Source: Macrophomina tecta (lineage: Eukaryota > Ascomycota > Dothideomycetes > Botryosphaeriales > Botryosphaeriaceae). Taken from it: a DNA stretch of 64,000 nucleotides. Positions 1-12,170 of this stretch are shown piece after piece. The stretch spans positions 868,001-932,000 of the forward strand of contig JAKSGN010000036.1 in assembly GCA_024180945.1 (NCBI GenBank). The letters run 5' to 3'. Numbering within the stretch: position 1 is the first letter of the stretch; each line of letters starts with the position of its first letter. Both the position numbers and the translations under genes were made by a program. Below the pieces are notes generated by a model, which ran no database searches, was not told the origin of the DNA, and saw nothing but the letters and a program-made list of their open reading frames with translations.

Positions 1-3000
1 GGGCTATGATAAATGCTCTCGAGTTTCTCTGGATTCTGACGCTCCTTTTTTTGATGAGTCGTTGCGGCTTTTCCGCATCAGCCGATAGTCGAGCGCAATC
101 GATGAGTACGGAATACCCAAAAGGACGCTAAAAACATCAATAGTAATTCCAATTTGGCGTGGGTCTCGGCCGTTGACAGAGCCCCGAGCTCTATGTTAGA
201 CACTATGGCTGATGTCAACAATCGCAACAGGCTATGAGGGATGATGGAGGAGATACTAACATGATATACAAAGCAATGCTGAACCTCAATTACATCGTGA
301 ACGAACAGAGCACCACCGAGCCGGAAGGTAGCGTCGCAGATATACCGCAAAGCCTTTAGCTTGACCGGTTAACTGTCTGTAAGAGGAGCAACGGACTGAC
401 ATGAAGTAAGTCCCTGAAGTATGCCCGACAAGGATCGTTGCCTTTATCTAAAGCTGCTAGAAGTCCATCGGCACCTCAGATCTGGGACGGCCCGCTACTG
501 GCGAAAGAGAGGGACAAGCAGCCCCACGGCAAGGATCATAGATGGATATTCGGACAATTTTCATGCAGGTAAGATGTTATCCTCCGAGCCATCGGTCCCA
601 AACGTCCCTAACGGTAAGCGGCTTCCTGAACTTGCAACACGGCTTCTTCTGGTACAAGCCTTCTAATTGTTTACTGATATTCTGCGCTCCTCAAAAGCGA
701 TCGACTGCTATTCGTGCTCGTAGATGCTGACGCTGCAGGACTCGTCACATCCCGGGTAAAGTAGACCGGGAGCAAGGCGTAACATGTTCAGCGAACTCGG
801 TAACTGTCGTAGCGGAGCCTTTCATGTCCTCTGGATTCGTACGTCACAGGCATTGTGCGAAGACTCTATGCCTTTTGGTAGGCCCTGCCCGTGAGGCAGG
901 TGCTATGCATCGTAAGTCACAGAACTCTGGGATGCCGAGGCAGAAATCAACGTCCTGTCAGGCAGAGGCGGTTCTCCCCTACCTGCCCAGACGCGGGCGG
1001 GTATGTGAGGCCATGTAAAGGCGCGAAAAAGTGACGAGCATGCGTGCTTGGCACCGCCTCGCTGGCGCATCAGCCGTATTTGTGGCGTGAATGACCTCTG
1101 GATGGAATCTGTCCTTCGCGAATTATGCGACCACTTTCATATGAAGGGCGGAAAGGCGATTCAAGGCCTTGGACAAGGGGGGGAGGCCCTTGAAGCCGAA
1201 GCTCAGCTGCAATCAGCCTCGTGGAAAGGGTGTCAGCCAGTCCGCACATTCATCTTGATCCAGACATGCAAGGTTGCCCGCTTTTTGAGAGGTGGCCTTG
1301 ACTGGCTCTGAAGAGCGCCATAAAATCATGCAGAGTGCCTGATATCATTGAAAGAACGTGGCGAGATGAACGAACCTCTCGTCCCACATCAATGGAATTC
1401 GTTGGCTCATCACAAGACTGCCATGCCTAATCAAACAGGGCAGAACGTCGAAAGGCCAACACGCCGAGGGCTTTCAGGTTATCAGCGAGTCATTATATAC
1501 CCGATTTCCACCTGAAAAGAGCGCTTTGTGAACGTTCGCACGGCTGCCCAAAGCCGCCGCTGACGCGTGGAATGCAGGAAGGTGGTGCGCCATTCTGCAC
1601 TTCGCCGCACATAATCCGAATTCAGCCGTGACAAACGCTTTGACATGCCGAAGCGAGCGGGGTCAGTCAAGCACTTTCCATTTTCGTGTGCCAAAGCCTT
1701 GCTTCCCGCAGGCAGTGGCTTTCGCTGCCATGTCGCGGATCACGGGGGTTAGGCGTTCTGCAGACTTGCAGTTTTTCTCACAGCCAAATAGCCATTTGGA
1801 CGAAATAATATGCCCACGTGTCGACGGATGGCGAAATTAAACAGTCAAAATTGCGGTATCCCGGCCACAGAAGGGGAAAAGGATATCATGCTGTCACCCG
1901 ATCTTGTGGCTGTATTCGAATTTGAAGTGCTTATTCACTAGCCCCTCCTTGTTATTGTACCGGCGCGATGCTGCATATCACTGGCCATACTTCGTCAGCA
2001 CAATGCGATTACATTCATCAACAGATCCTCATCCTGCATTTTCCTGTATGGCCGATTGAGTAGAGCTAGTCTTGCATGGTGACAGTAACTGTTTCTTTGT
2101 TCGCGTACCTCACCGACCATTCAGGGTCGAGCAATGGCCTTTCGCAATCTACTTACTTTCAAAGCGGCCGCAGTATATTAGAAAATGTCCACGGTCAGTT
2201 GCGTTGTAATGCCCTGTGGGACTGGTTCTGCCTGATCACAATATATGCAGTAACGAAACAAAAATAAACAGACGTGGGTTTGGTGCACCGTGGCAGCTGC
2301 CTGATGGGCTAAAGCATCTCACGAATAGTACGCTGAACATTAAGTCGCACTCCCAAAGAGACATACAACACATCCGATGATAGGTACCAATGACATCTGA
2401 AATCTGAATTCTTGGACGGGGCTGACCGGGTTGTATTATCCTCACTTAAAAGACCATGCTACCAGTCCTCAGATTACGGACGAGACCCACCGCACACATC
2501 AGTGGATGGCGCTGCGCTTCATTCAAATCATTGTCCGTGTACCATCAAAACACCCCGCGAAACCGGCGACCGTGGGACTGAGGAGGGAAAAGAGTAGCGG
2601 ACATGGAGGTATGGGTGTAAGGCGAGATCGATATGTAGATCATTTGCACCGCGTCCGTTTTGACGGGATCCAACGTGTCAATTCACAGCATTCCCAGCTC
2701 CCAGGGGGTAAGCTCCACCAGTAGCACGGTAATCTCTCTTTCTCTATGTTGACGCCTGTAAGCCTTTCTGTACAGTATGAGCCGTCCGCAATACTTGTGG
2801 TTTGCGGTTGATCTTCTTCGCTCAGGTGCGCGCCGCTTGATCGGGGCCGCTAAACAGCATCGCTTCAGAAGGTTTCCGCGTACAGTGCAGCTTACCCAGC
2901 TCTACGTTACATACGGGTCGACTGATCTGCAAACGCATGGTACCAGCTTTGGTGCGGTCCCGTTCAGGCCCAATTTCTCACAAATAGGGAACCCGGCCTA

Positions 3001-3194
3001 TGTAACGATTGGGCGGTTCAAGGTTTCGTGTTCAACCATAGCTTGCAGGATATCGATAATCTTCACCGCTATCGTGAGAAGCTCTTGCATCTCTCGAATG
3101 CGCTTTGAGGTCTGCAAGGCAATTATCCGGCAATCGAAATGTTTATTTGCTATTTCGAATCTATATCTACCGCCTCCCGCTCCACTGCGCCGGT
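1..3194. other. Gene-poor stretch, no supported gene
   Basis: Only short unsupported reading frames are present. None shows a recognisable domain, a good signal peptide or a convincing splice-joined extension. Part of it (about 1555-1690) is one copy of a diverged dispersed repeat listed separately. The longest frame, a plus-strand frame of 145 codons at 2777-3214, overlaps the better-supported small secreted protein on the other strand and is not called. Confidence 0.6.
1555..1690 (+). repeat. Diverged dispersed repeat, copy A
   Basis: This segment resembles 17854-17990 in the same orientation. Shared anchors occur in the same order: GCCGCTGACGC, then GGTGGTGCGCCA/GGCGGTGCGCCA, then CTGCAC..CGCCGCA, then GAAGCGAGCGGGGT, then CCATTTTC. 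The blocks are separated by diverged sequence of similar length. I see no open reading frame conserved between copies and no terminal repeats or target-site duplication. It may be a fragment of an old transposable element. Confidence 0.5.
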
Positions 3195-3468
3195 CTATTC
3201 AGCGGCTACCGTAATGGTGTACCTAGGCTTGGCGCGGCACTTGGGTCCGCCGCATGGCGACTTCCACGGCGGTTTTCTAACCGAGGTTCATCAGATATTA
3301 GCACTTCATTCCGATAATGCAAGTTGATTCGTCTTCTCTTGTTTACCTTTCTTCCAGGTGAGGATGGGCAGGCGGGGCAGCCACATTATCCTTGGGAGGT
3401 GGTGAGACATATGCGGCGGAGACGATAGCCAAGAAGACGGGGGCCACAAGTAAATTGGTAAGCTTCAT
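3195..3468 (-). CDS. Small secreted protein candidate (effector-like), 67 aa, two exons
   Basis: This is a hand-built model: complement(join(3195..3276,3347..3468)). Exon 1 begins MKLTNLLVAPVFLAIVSA, a textbook signal peptide with an n-region Lys, a hydrophobic core and an AXA-like cleavage site near residue 18. The 70-nt intron has a GTAAAC donor, a GCTAAT-type branch site and a GGTTAG acceptor. Splicing keeps the frame and reaches TAG after 67 codons. The mature part is about 49 residues, Pro/Lys-rich, with two Cys (about 49 and 54) in a CGGPKC motif. A TATATA element lies about 145 nt upstream of the ATG. No family is recognised. Size, secretion signal and gene-poor setting match fungal effector or antimicrobial candidates, which is inference. 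An unspliced reading gives a 41-aa product. Confidence 0.5.
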
Positions 3469-3611
3469 GGCTGTTGGTAGTTTGGTCTCGGAATATCACA
3501 CGCATTCAAATAGTGGAACCAGTTTTGTCGAAGAAGTAGAAGTTGAAGAAACGGAGAGGACTTAGAGGGAAGTGTGCAGGGTAGTGATCGGTAGATAGAG
3601 GCAGGCGCAAC

Positions 3612-3619
3612 ATATATAA
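3612..3619 (-). promoter_or_regulatory. TATA-like element upstream of the small secreted protein
   Basis: The minus strand reads TTATATAT here, about 145 nt upstream of the ATG at 3468. Position and composition fit a core promoter element, but there is no transcript evidence. Confidence 0.3.
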
Positions 3620-6600
3620 GATGCCAGCTGACTAACTACAGCGAATGACTTGGGTCCCAGCGCCGTCTATCAAAGGGTCAAGAGTTGAAATGGCGCAATT
3701 GTACCAAAGACCAGAAGTAGGTCTTTTATGCTAACAGGGGTACCAGATAGAGCAGTGGGTGGCTAGAAGAGTAAGGAATGGCATGTAGGGAACGAAGGGG
3801 CTACAGCGTATCATATTTAGTGGGCCAAAAACATCATTGTACTGTCATTGGTTGACTAACTAGATAGGTAAAATAGCGGCACACATGGTAATAGCTGAGG
3901 TATTGGACGACAAAGAGGGCTTGAATTTTAAATAAAAAGCCTATCCACTCAGCCCTATCCTAATGCCATGCGTTCGGGCACCCCGATACACGACTGGGGC
4001 CTACTATCTTGTCACTTCATGATTGCATTCACGGCGCAACACAGCCCAAGCAGGAAAATACCTCATCCCATCATTGACAGCTTAGCCTGTGGAAGCTTGT
4101 CCTAGCATCTGTGTTAGTGTCACGGTTTAGTCTCAATGGTACCCATTATTGCCAGTATACCACCGATCCAATCTAATAATCTCTCAATAGGTTCAAAACC
4201 TCAACAATCAGCAATAAATAGCTCAGACAATACTATAAATAAAGCCAGAGAATGCTCGAATAGCTCATTAACGATTCGCTTACATTCTCTACCTTGACCA
4301 CTCAAGCCTACTTGTCTATCATTGTTGCAGTTAGTGTTTTGCCATTAATCGCCCCATCATTTAGGCGCCGGTTGCAGCATGATGGGCAGCCGCCAGCCCG
4401 CGCCGGCTTCATGAAGATCACACCGTTCTATCAATTGGTATGAGGCCTGCCTCTTGCAGCAAACGCGACCCACGAGGCAGATTATGGTGTTATGACAAAA
4501 GCTCGCCCACTAAAACATTTTGCTCACTTTGGTTACTATAATTAGCATCCTTTGCGACAGACAGTTGAAATTCCATTCGGAGTGTGAGCCGTATAGGGCT
4601 ATTCATAGAATCAGGTTGCCCTCGGCGATTCACGAATCTCCGTTGAGACCGTGATGCCGTGGGCTCTTGGGAAATCAAACTAAGAGAATGCGTCTACCTC
4701 TCTAGCATATACAGAAGTCTTCTACGACCTTCCTGATGTAGACATCTTTCCTCGTCCTGCACTTATTTCGGAGGAAATTTGCGCGACATTCCATTTACTC
4801 ATCGTCCTCCTTCCTTTTCTCTTTCCCCCTTAAATATGAAAGCTTAATGCTATCTATATGTCTCCTAACGGGGTACCCTCTACTTAAGCGAGATTATATT
4901 ACTTAACATGTCTGGTGGGCGAATAGAATTTATACATACAAGTGCGCCTTACGTCTGGATAATTTACTAAGCTTTGTTCACGAGCGCGCCTACAGAGTTA
5001 AGTGCATATTCCGACAGCACATTCTTCCCCCTAGAGCCTGTGTAGAGGTGTGGTAAAAAGAAAAATCGCCCACCTTCTACTTCATTTACTTAGTGTTCCC
5101 TTATATCCCCATCCCGGGCAGGCATGGAACTTGGTACTAGAGTATTCTCTCGACACCTTGTGCCCACCATGACGTCTGATATCCTGAATCCACGAAGGAG
5201 CGATGGGTTATCGGCTTTGTGGGCTACGCACGGTCGCTGTGTAAAATCCGAGCTCTTGAAACTATGTCTAAACCTCGATTAAAACTCACTTCTTTCACGA
5301 CTAGGCGTGAGGGTAGTCAGCAAGCACAACTACCGCAAATCGGAATGGATTGTTCTTAAAGAAACGTTGACGCGCTTCCTCCCGAGCCTCTGCTGATTTA
5401 CTGCGTGGACTTCCAAGGGCATGGATGCACTAGCATTACAGAATGCGCGGCAGAACGATGAATGTATAAATCTGGCGCAGGCCCGGGGTAAGTAGCGTCG
5501 CGGGTGCAAGATTACTTTCCTGCTTTCCCACCTTCTTTTGAGAGCGGACTGCTGCGTAACAAGTGTACCGATTTAGAACTGGGAGCCTTAATACCCCTAC
5601 GATGTCCAGTCTCTTGATCTGATTTGTAGCCAAGAGATCAGAAGAGTCCCAGCTCGGTCGATTCTCTAGCTTGTGGAACCGTGGACTGAGAGATGAAACG
5701 CCAGCCGGAAATACACCTGGTGCACTGCACAGACGTGGGATATATCAGCCCTCAAGTTTCCATTTCTAAATAGCAGAGGCTTGAAATTGATACGTTAACG
5801 AAGCCGATTGGAGATTCGGAACGTTAAGCTGAATGTGGACTGCAACCAATTTCGTCAGCGCGCCTTATATATGTAAGACATTTGTCTTTATAGCAATCCT
5901 GCGGCTCGAAAGTTTTCGTAAACCCTGGTTACGCGTTGCAAAATGCAGGTGACTATGGATTATACTGTGTAACGCTGCTAAGGCTCACGCTTTCTGCAGT
6001 GGATCGGACGGAATGGTTCGTGGGTATGACTCACCTGCACGCCTTGGCTTACATATGCTCTCGTGGTGAGGGTACTATTTCTTGTAAGTCAAAACTGATA
6101 CAGCCAGAATGCCCTCTCGCAAGGAGAGTATGTGCCTCTCCAACTACGGTTGCCAGTCAGAAAGATACATTCACCGCGTACACATATAGCTCGCCCATCG
6201 CCCGCTTCGTGCGTGGGAGCTGGAAGGCAGCAGCCGCCCGCTCACCCTGCCTCGCTGCCCGCCGCCCTTGGTTGCCCTTGCGCTTGGCCATGTCCCTACG
6301 CGCGCATCCGCCGCGGGGCGACTGGAACCAATCAGCGCGTTGTTGCACGAACATCCTATGGGCTGTTAAATTATTATCGAAGTCTTTTCAGGAAAAGGAA
6401 TTGGTTTTGCGGCATTTCTGAGGTTCAGTGCTTGACAAATCGCACTCCACGTGAGGCATGGTCGTCGTTCGGGCGTGTACGATTTGTGTAGCACGTTGCA
6501 GGGGCTCTCCCAGGATCGTCGATATGCAGTATCTGGCACATCTTGTGGCTTACGGTCTGGTTGCTGATTTGACCTCCCGGTGTTCATCCCTCGTAGGGGC

Positions 6601-6816
6601 GTCAGGCGGGAAAGTTCCCTCTTGTGGCTTAGGGCTATTCCTTGCTAGCCCCCCGTCGGGCCGGCTCCCCCGCACCCCCTCGAGGATGCGCTAGGAGAAG
6701 GAGCATGACCCTTTACTGCATCTAGGGGCCACGACGGGTCAAAAGCTGCCTTATTGTGGGCGTGTAGATTTTAAATGGCAGTACTTTGGGATGTCTGTGT
6801 CAGATGGTGAGCGGTC
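3620..6816. other. AT-richer gene-poor stretch, no supported gene
   Basis: Reading frames here are short and show no domain, signal peptide or coherent splice structure. The longest, 5936-6421 on the plus strand, has no recognisable similarity and overlaps equally long frames on both strands. I see no transposon open reading frames, terminal repeats or tRNA. Confidence 0.55.
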
Positions 6817-6824
6817 TATATAAG
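6817..6824 (+). promoter_or_regulatory. TATA box of the SAT4-type gene
   Basis: TATATAAG lies 81 nt upstream of the start codon at 6905, a usual spacing for a fungal core promoter plus short leader. Confidence 0.4.
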
Positions 6825-6904
6825 GATCTGTTTCTCGACTGTCATAATCTACAGCTGCGAAGCCTTCAGAGTCCCGTCAGTCACTCTCACCCAGAGCTTT
6901 CGTT

Positions 6905-8382
6905 ATGGATCATTCTCCTCACGCTCGCCGAGAGCAAGCTATGGGGGTCATTCCGCCGCCCCCGGGGACAGCACCAAACTTCACTGATCCACCGTCTGTG
7001 AAGCACGTCTTGGTTGCCACAACAATTAGCTTCACTCTCTTATCGCTTGCATTTGTCCTTATGCGGCTGTACACCATAAGATTCCTTGTGAAAAGATCGG
7101 GTATAGAGGATAGTAAGTAATTCTACATTCGAAATAATAGCTAGCGCTAATAACATAGCCATGGTCATTTTGGCATGGGTTAGGATCACTATGACGCAAC
7201 CTAGGAAAGCATTATTTTAAGGCTCATGGCGTTTAGCTTCTAGCGTTAGGATCTTGTATAGCCTTCAACCTCGGTGAGTAACTACTAGTGATGTCTAATA
7301 ATACTTATTCTAGGCCTAATCAGCTCTAGATACTTGCTATGGACTAGGATTACATCTATGGGATATTACTCTTGGGACATTCGTTAAATTTTGGAAAGTG
7401 AGGAAATTCTGTAACTACTACACTTCGATCCGATACCATCGCGGCTAAATCTTCCATAGGTCAGCACAATCGGGTCCACAATGTGCGGGATCTCTGTTAT
7501 GTTCTCCAAGCTCTCGATCTTATCCTTCTACCTACGGTTCTGCCAATACCGTAGACTCCGGATGGTCATCTATACCATTATGTGGGTTGTTGCAATATAT
7601 AGCGTTGTATCTTCTTTCTCTTTTCTATACGCCTGCAGGCCGATGGCAAAATACTGGGACCCAAGAATTGCACGCGGTTCGTGCATCTATAAACTCGCTA
7701 TCCCTGTTTTCAACGGCATAATGAATGTCATTACGGACTTTTTCATCCTTCTTATACCGATCTTTGTATTCTGGAAGGTCAAGGTTTCTACACGGCAAAG
7801 GATCGGATTGGTTTTAATATTTATGACCGGTGGTTTGTAAGTTCACCGAAACGAAACCCAGTGGTAAGGCATATGCTAAATACCTCGATCAGCGTCGTAT
7901 TCGTTAGCATCATCAGGCTAAAGACCAGTATAGACATAATGCATGAAATCGACATTACATGGCACGGTAATTTTGTTATAATGTGGTGGTATGTGTATCG
8001 CTGCTCCCATACTATTCACTGCATACAACACTTTTCTAATACTACCATCGACTCTAGGGTGGTGGAAATGCATGTCGCCATTATTTGCACTAGCCTGCCA
8101 AACCTAAAGCCTTTCCTACGGCGACACTTCCCGAAGGTGCTTGGGTCCAGTTTTAGGACTTCAACTAACTCGAACAACGCCGCTACTCCCTCTCGCACCG
8201 TCCAACAGTTTCATACAGGAGATGTTGATGAGGTGCCGCTCAGGGAAGTTTCATCTACTGGTCAGAATGGTAAGTCTCTAATATGCGGATGAAACTATGA
8301 AACTATACACAAATGTATTGACAAGCGTGTAGATGGAGTTCAGAGAAATGGATCAACTTCTACCGTCGAGTTAATGGTGTAG
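6905..8382 (+). CDS. SAT4/PTH11-type rhodopsin-like integral membrane protein, 357 aa, eight exons
   Basis: Model: join(6905..7112,7159..7178,7237..7273,7324..7397,7460..7836,7893..7988,8058..8269,8333..8382), 1074 nt. The spliced product carries the family landmarks in order: an N-terminal membrane segment near residues 35-55; GIEDTMVILAW; YGLGLHLWD before the third transmembrane region; FSKLSILSFYLR; SIIRLK after the fifth; and EMHVAIICTSLPNLKPFLRR closing the seventh helix. The C-tail is short, Ser/Thr-rich and cytosolic. Members of this fungal family (Fung_rhodopsin, SAT4) are seven-helix plasma-membrane proteins, some implicated in surface sensing (Pth11). The ligand is unknown here. Seven introns of 46-69 nt all use GT..AG. 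Exons 2 and 3 are only 20 and 37 nt. No stop remains, so the gene looks intact although it is isolated in gene-poor DNA. Confidence 0.85.
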
Positions 8383-10697
8383 GAAAGTTTTCTCGCACTT
8401 ATGACCTTAGGGTTGTTCCAATGCTGAACAGATCTCGGAATAATATTTGATATTTGCGGACCGGAAATTATGGCACTGATAATTAATTGGTAGAGTTGAG
8501 TCGAAACAAGTTCTTTTATCCTGTGCCTTCGTACTTAGCCATATACAGGCCACAAACCATTGAGATACAGTGACAATACCTGTTCATTACGTTGTAAGGG
8601 AGAAAAAGCAATTCTTGAGCGATACAAGCGGGAAAAGATATAAGAACTTAGGAAAGAAAACAAAGGTATAGGAGGTTATCAATCCTGTCTTAAACATCGG
8701 TATCGTCTCTGTTGCCGAGCTCTCTCTCTATTCTGGGTTAATTCGAGAACAGCCTTCAGCCTCCAAGATAGCATCTTACATACCTTTGTTTTACCTCGGC
8801 CCCGTCCCCTGGTGACCTCGCTAGATTGTGTTGGGATATCTAACTTAGTTCTATTGGAGGATTTCTAGGTGTTGGATTTGGTGGTGATACCATCAATTGA
8901 GAATGAGTGGCATGAGGACTAAGAGGTACGCTTAGGGTGAGCCTCTTATCCGTCCTCTTCCGTGACTAAGCTAAAGTTTATTGTACACACACGTGATATT
9001 CCAACACTAGGGCATCTGGGGTAGAATGGGTATAAGAGGAGCCCGTACGGCCTCTCTCTACTACACATGCCAATCTATGCCAACTTACCTTCATCAATTG
9101 TACGGGGTTGTCAATTAGACTCTTTCCAACAGATTGTCTGCCATGCTCCATTTTTCCTATGCAAGCCTGTGCCATGCTTGCTATCATAGTCGATATTCTA
9201 GCACGACATATAACTCCGACTCTACCTCTCCACAATCGCATCCGTGGCCGTCAGCTCTTCCCATCCGATAGCGGCACAAATCGAGCAAGTGGTACCCTAT
9301 CCGTATCTAGGCAAGCAGACCGGCTTAGCGTCGCAGCTAGCTCGGTGGAGTGGATGACATAAAGATTTGCAGGCTCCATGCCGGTTGCAAAACATCACCT
9401 CTTTTATGGCGGACAGCGTGCGTCATTGTACTGGGTCACGGCCAGCAACATGATTTCTGAGATGCATGGGATCATATGCCTCCTACATGTCCGATATACT
9501 CACTAGATAGATGAACAGAACTATATTAGGCACACCTGTGACTAAAAGGGAAGGAGATAAGAAGCGGAGAGCGGGTATAGGTTGGTTACAGGTCCGTGTT
9601 ACAGTCTGTTTGGGGCTTGGACACTGCCGATAAGCCGTCTAGCCGGAGTCTTGGGGCAAGAATAAGAGGTGGTAAAAGAGGGGATATAATAATATGAGTT
9701 CAGGATAGAATGATGCGCGAAGAGTAAGTGAGAATTCTAATGCATTAAGACGTTGAAAGATCGAGGTGGCAAGCAAGCAAGCCTGTAGCATGATTAACGT
9801 GTGCGGGAAATTGATCCTTATGTAACATGCAGGAAAAGCTCGAATCAAGGAAGAATCTCTGATGGACGAAAGCCAACCGCCGTGACAGGGCAAGGATGAT
9901 GTGGGGCAGTGGCTTTGCCAGGCAAAAACTTATAAGCATAGCTGAACGGGTGGCAGGTGGTTGAAAGCTTGGCATGTGGGGATACCTGCGGCATAAAACG
10001 GCGTTAAACCCCTCACAAACCGGAGGCCAACTTCCCTGGAACTTGCGTTGAGCTATAGAGACTTTTGGCCGTTCGTAGGCCGGGGAAATTGACTGTTACC
10101 CGCACAAACCGAGTGGACCCAAGGAGTCTTATCGTGCGTTAACCCGCATTTGGAACGAGTGAGCCACACACCAAGATGTAGGCGCCTGTTGGCGGAAGCC
10201 TTCACATACATTACAATTTCTTGTCACAGCTCTGGTTCAGGGCGTGAGAGCTACCATGCTCACAACCGTGTCTCCCATCAGACAAGCTTGCGCCAACGTC
10301 ACACCCATTTAGCTGCACTAGAATTTTGCCTGTACCCCCATGAAACACTTAACTCTCTCCCTTAGGTTTGAACCAGGTGTCCGTGAAGTCCCCTTCCTGC
10401 TAATCGATTGCCTTCTTACAGTGCCCTTGCGGCTTGGAAAACTATGTCCTCGCTTCTTCAACTTCTAACATCTTCTCATAATGCCGGCAAAGAAAGATCA
10501 CGGCAGCTGAGCACTTCAGCGTAGCAGGGAGACAGAAGGCACCTTTGCAAGAGCAGGTCCCGCCGGGAATGGATGCAGATGAAATAATGGTTAAGTCGTC
10601 TCCCTCAAGTAGTCAAAATAGCTGCGGAGGAGTCTGGATGGGGTCCACCAAGGTTTAGATGCTTAGTTTATTTACCAAACTGGTCATTGAGTTTGCC
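8383..10697. other. Gene-poor stretch, no supported gene
   Basis: Only short overlapping frames occur, for example minus 9639-9893 and 9745-9975 and plus 10150-10365. None has a recognisable motif. The last 100 bases are the 5' flank of the 5S rRNA gene, where I see no clear TATA element at the usual position. Confidence 0.5.
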
Positions 10698-10816
10698 ACG
10701 TACGACCATAGGTCGCAGAATATAGGGCTTCCCGTCCGCTCAGCCGTACTCAAGCTGCGAACCGGCCGATTAGTACTCAAGTGGGTGACCATTGGGGAAT
10801 CCCGGCTGTTGTACGT
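10698..10816 (+). rRNA. 5S ribosomal RNA gene (119 nt)
   Basis: The segment matches the fungal 5S consensus throughout: ACGTACGACCATAGG at the 5' end, GGGCTTCCCGTCCGCTCAG, the internal A-box region CAGCCGTACTCAAGC, then GTGGGTGACCATTGGGGAA and the 3' end CTGTTGTACGT. Helix I closes perfectly (ACGTAC at 10698-10703 with GTACGT at 10811-10816). A run of ten T at 10816-10825 serves as the RNA polymerase III terminator. Length and pairing argue for a functional copy. Isolated 5S genes scattered among protein genes are characteristic of Pezizomycotina. Confidence 0.93.
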
Positions 10817-10825
10817 TTTTTTTTT
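10816..10825 (+). terminator. Pol III T-run terminator of the 5S gene
   Basis: Ten consecutive T directly follow helix I of the 5S gene, the standard RNA polymerase III stop signal. Confidence 0.85.
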
Positions 10826-11523
10826 CTGTTGCTCGGGCGCTAAAAGTGAACCTTTTTCACCGCACAGTGGACCCGAGATGGACCCTGCGCTGTTTCGGCT
10901 ACACGAATCTCCATGTCAGCCTCCGAACATCAAAGTAGACTATAAATATTTCTCTTACTCCCGCACTGATGTGGCAAGACGTGTGGGGAGACATCACGGA
11001 GGCAGTATATACTAGGAGATCACGTCCAGGCATGAGGCGAAAGCTCCCTAAGGTTGGTCGTTATGTTGCATGGAGTAATTTTGCATTGGCTTTATTGGCT
11101 ATTGATCCGGTCCGAGTCACAATACTTAAATTATCTCATCAGTTCTTCCTTTTTCCCTCCCACGTCTCTTCCAAACGGACCTGAGAGGTCCGCACTCGAA
11201 AATCCTGCACCTGCAAGAACCCCCGAATAGACACGCCGTAGAGAGTTTTCCGTGAAGACTGATACGTTCCATATCAAGAGGCCCTGGAATAAATTCGTTG
11301 CATCTTTTCATAACACAATGGTCGCAACAAGCCCACTCAAGTCCCTTCTCATTGATACCATCGGAGAACTCGTGCCGCGCATTGCCAAGCCGACAGTCGC
11401 GCCTGCAATGGGCCCAAAAGTGCGAGAGAATACCAGCTTCCCTTCGCGACGCTAATAGTATCAGCCCAGAAGTAGGCTTGCATCGGCGCGGTGAAGGTAG
11501 GTAAGAGGATCCTCGTCCTCACT

Positions 11524-12170
11524 TCAGATGAGATCAGCGGTGCCACTAATCAGAGCAGTGTCCATTGAAATGATCAACAGCTTTCCGATGTCGAATGCCG
11601 CGCACAACCACCTGCGGAAGACGGTACAGAGGTACCGCCGTATCCAGTGGATGGCAAAAGCGGCGGTGGGCCCCACGGTGGTGCCGGTGCGAATACAGAA
11701 TATCGAGGGTAGGATCATTGCTTCCGCCGCTCTTGTCACTACGAAGTATAATACCGCCAGAAACATCCGGGCGATAACCAGGGCTATCGCATCGTCTTGA
11801 TATTAAACAGAACATTTAACCGCCCGCCACAATAGAGAAGAGGACAAGGGTGCAAGTGATGACGAAGGTGACGACGCCTGCGCAGTCCACCCTGCGATCC
11901 TTTTCGCGGGCGGAGCTCTGGTCTATCTGCAAATTGGGGAGCAAAAAATGAGAACCAAGGCTAATGCAGCTAGGATGCGGTCGAACCCAGGCGGGTGAAC
12001 TACAGCTGACGTATTGAGCCATCAGACGTCCAAAAAAGGCTCGGTCATGGAAGCCCCGGCCCAGACAACACACAGATGGCCCCAAGGTAGATCTTCCCGA
12101 ATCTCTCTGCTCACGGTGCACCGCTACAGAGTGTACAGATGCGGAACGAAGGCTTCTTCTCCAGTACATG
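11524..12170 (-). pseudogene. Decayed DHA2-type MFS transporter
   Basis: Transporter pieces are readable on the minus strand in shifting frames. Around 12130-12080 is a piece like YLGAICVLSG. Around 12010 is LMAQYVS, followed by a helix-like LAALALVLIF. Near 11945 is FLLPNLQIDQSS. At 11890-11818 is VDCAGVVTFVITCTLVLFSI, the usual start of helix 7 in drug:H+ antiporter family 2. After a stop and a frame change, 11766-11650 gives MFLAVLYFVVTRAAEAMILP and TTVGPTAAFAIHW. Order and spacing match DHA2/TRI12-like efflux pumps. At least three frameshifts and two stops separate the pieces, so the copy is dead. Its ends are unclear; weaker traces may reach 11320 and 12250. Such pumps often export products of nearby biosynthetic genes. 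Confidence 0.7.

Noticed and set aside
2777..3214. Plus-strand frame of 145 codons
   Set aside because: No motif or splice partner, and it overlaps the better-supported secreted-protein model on the other strand.
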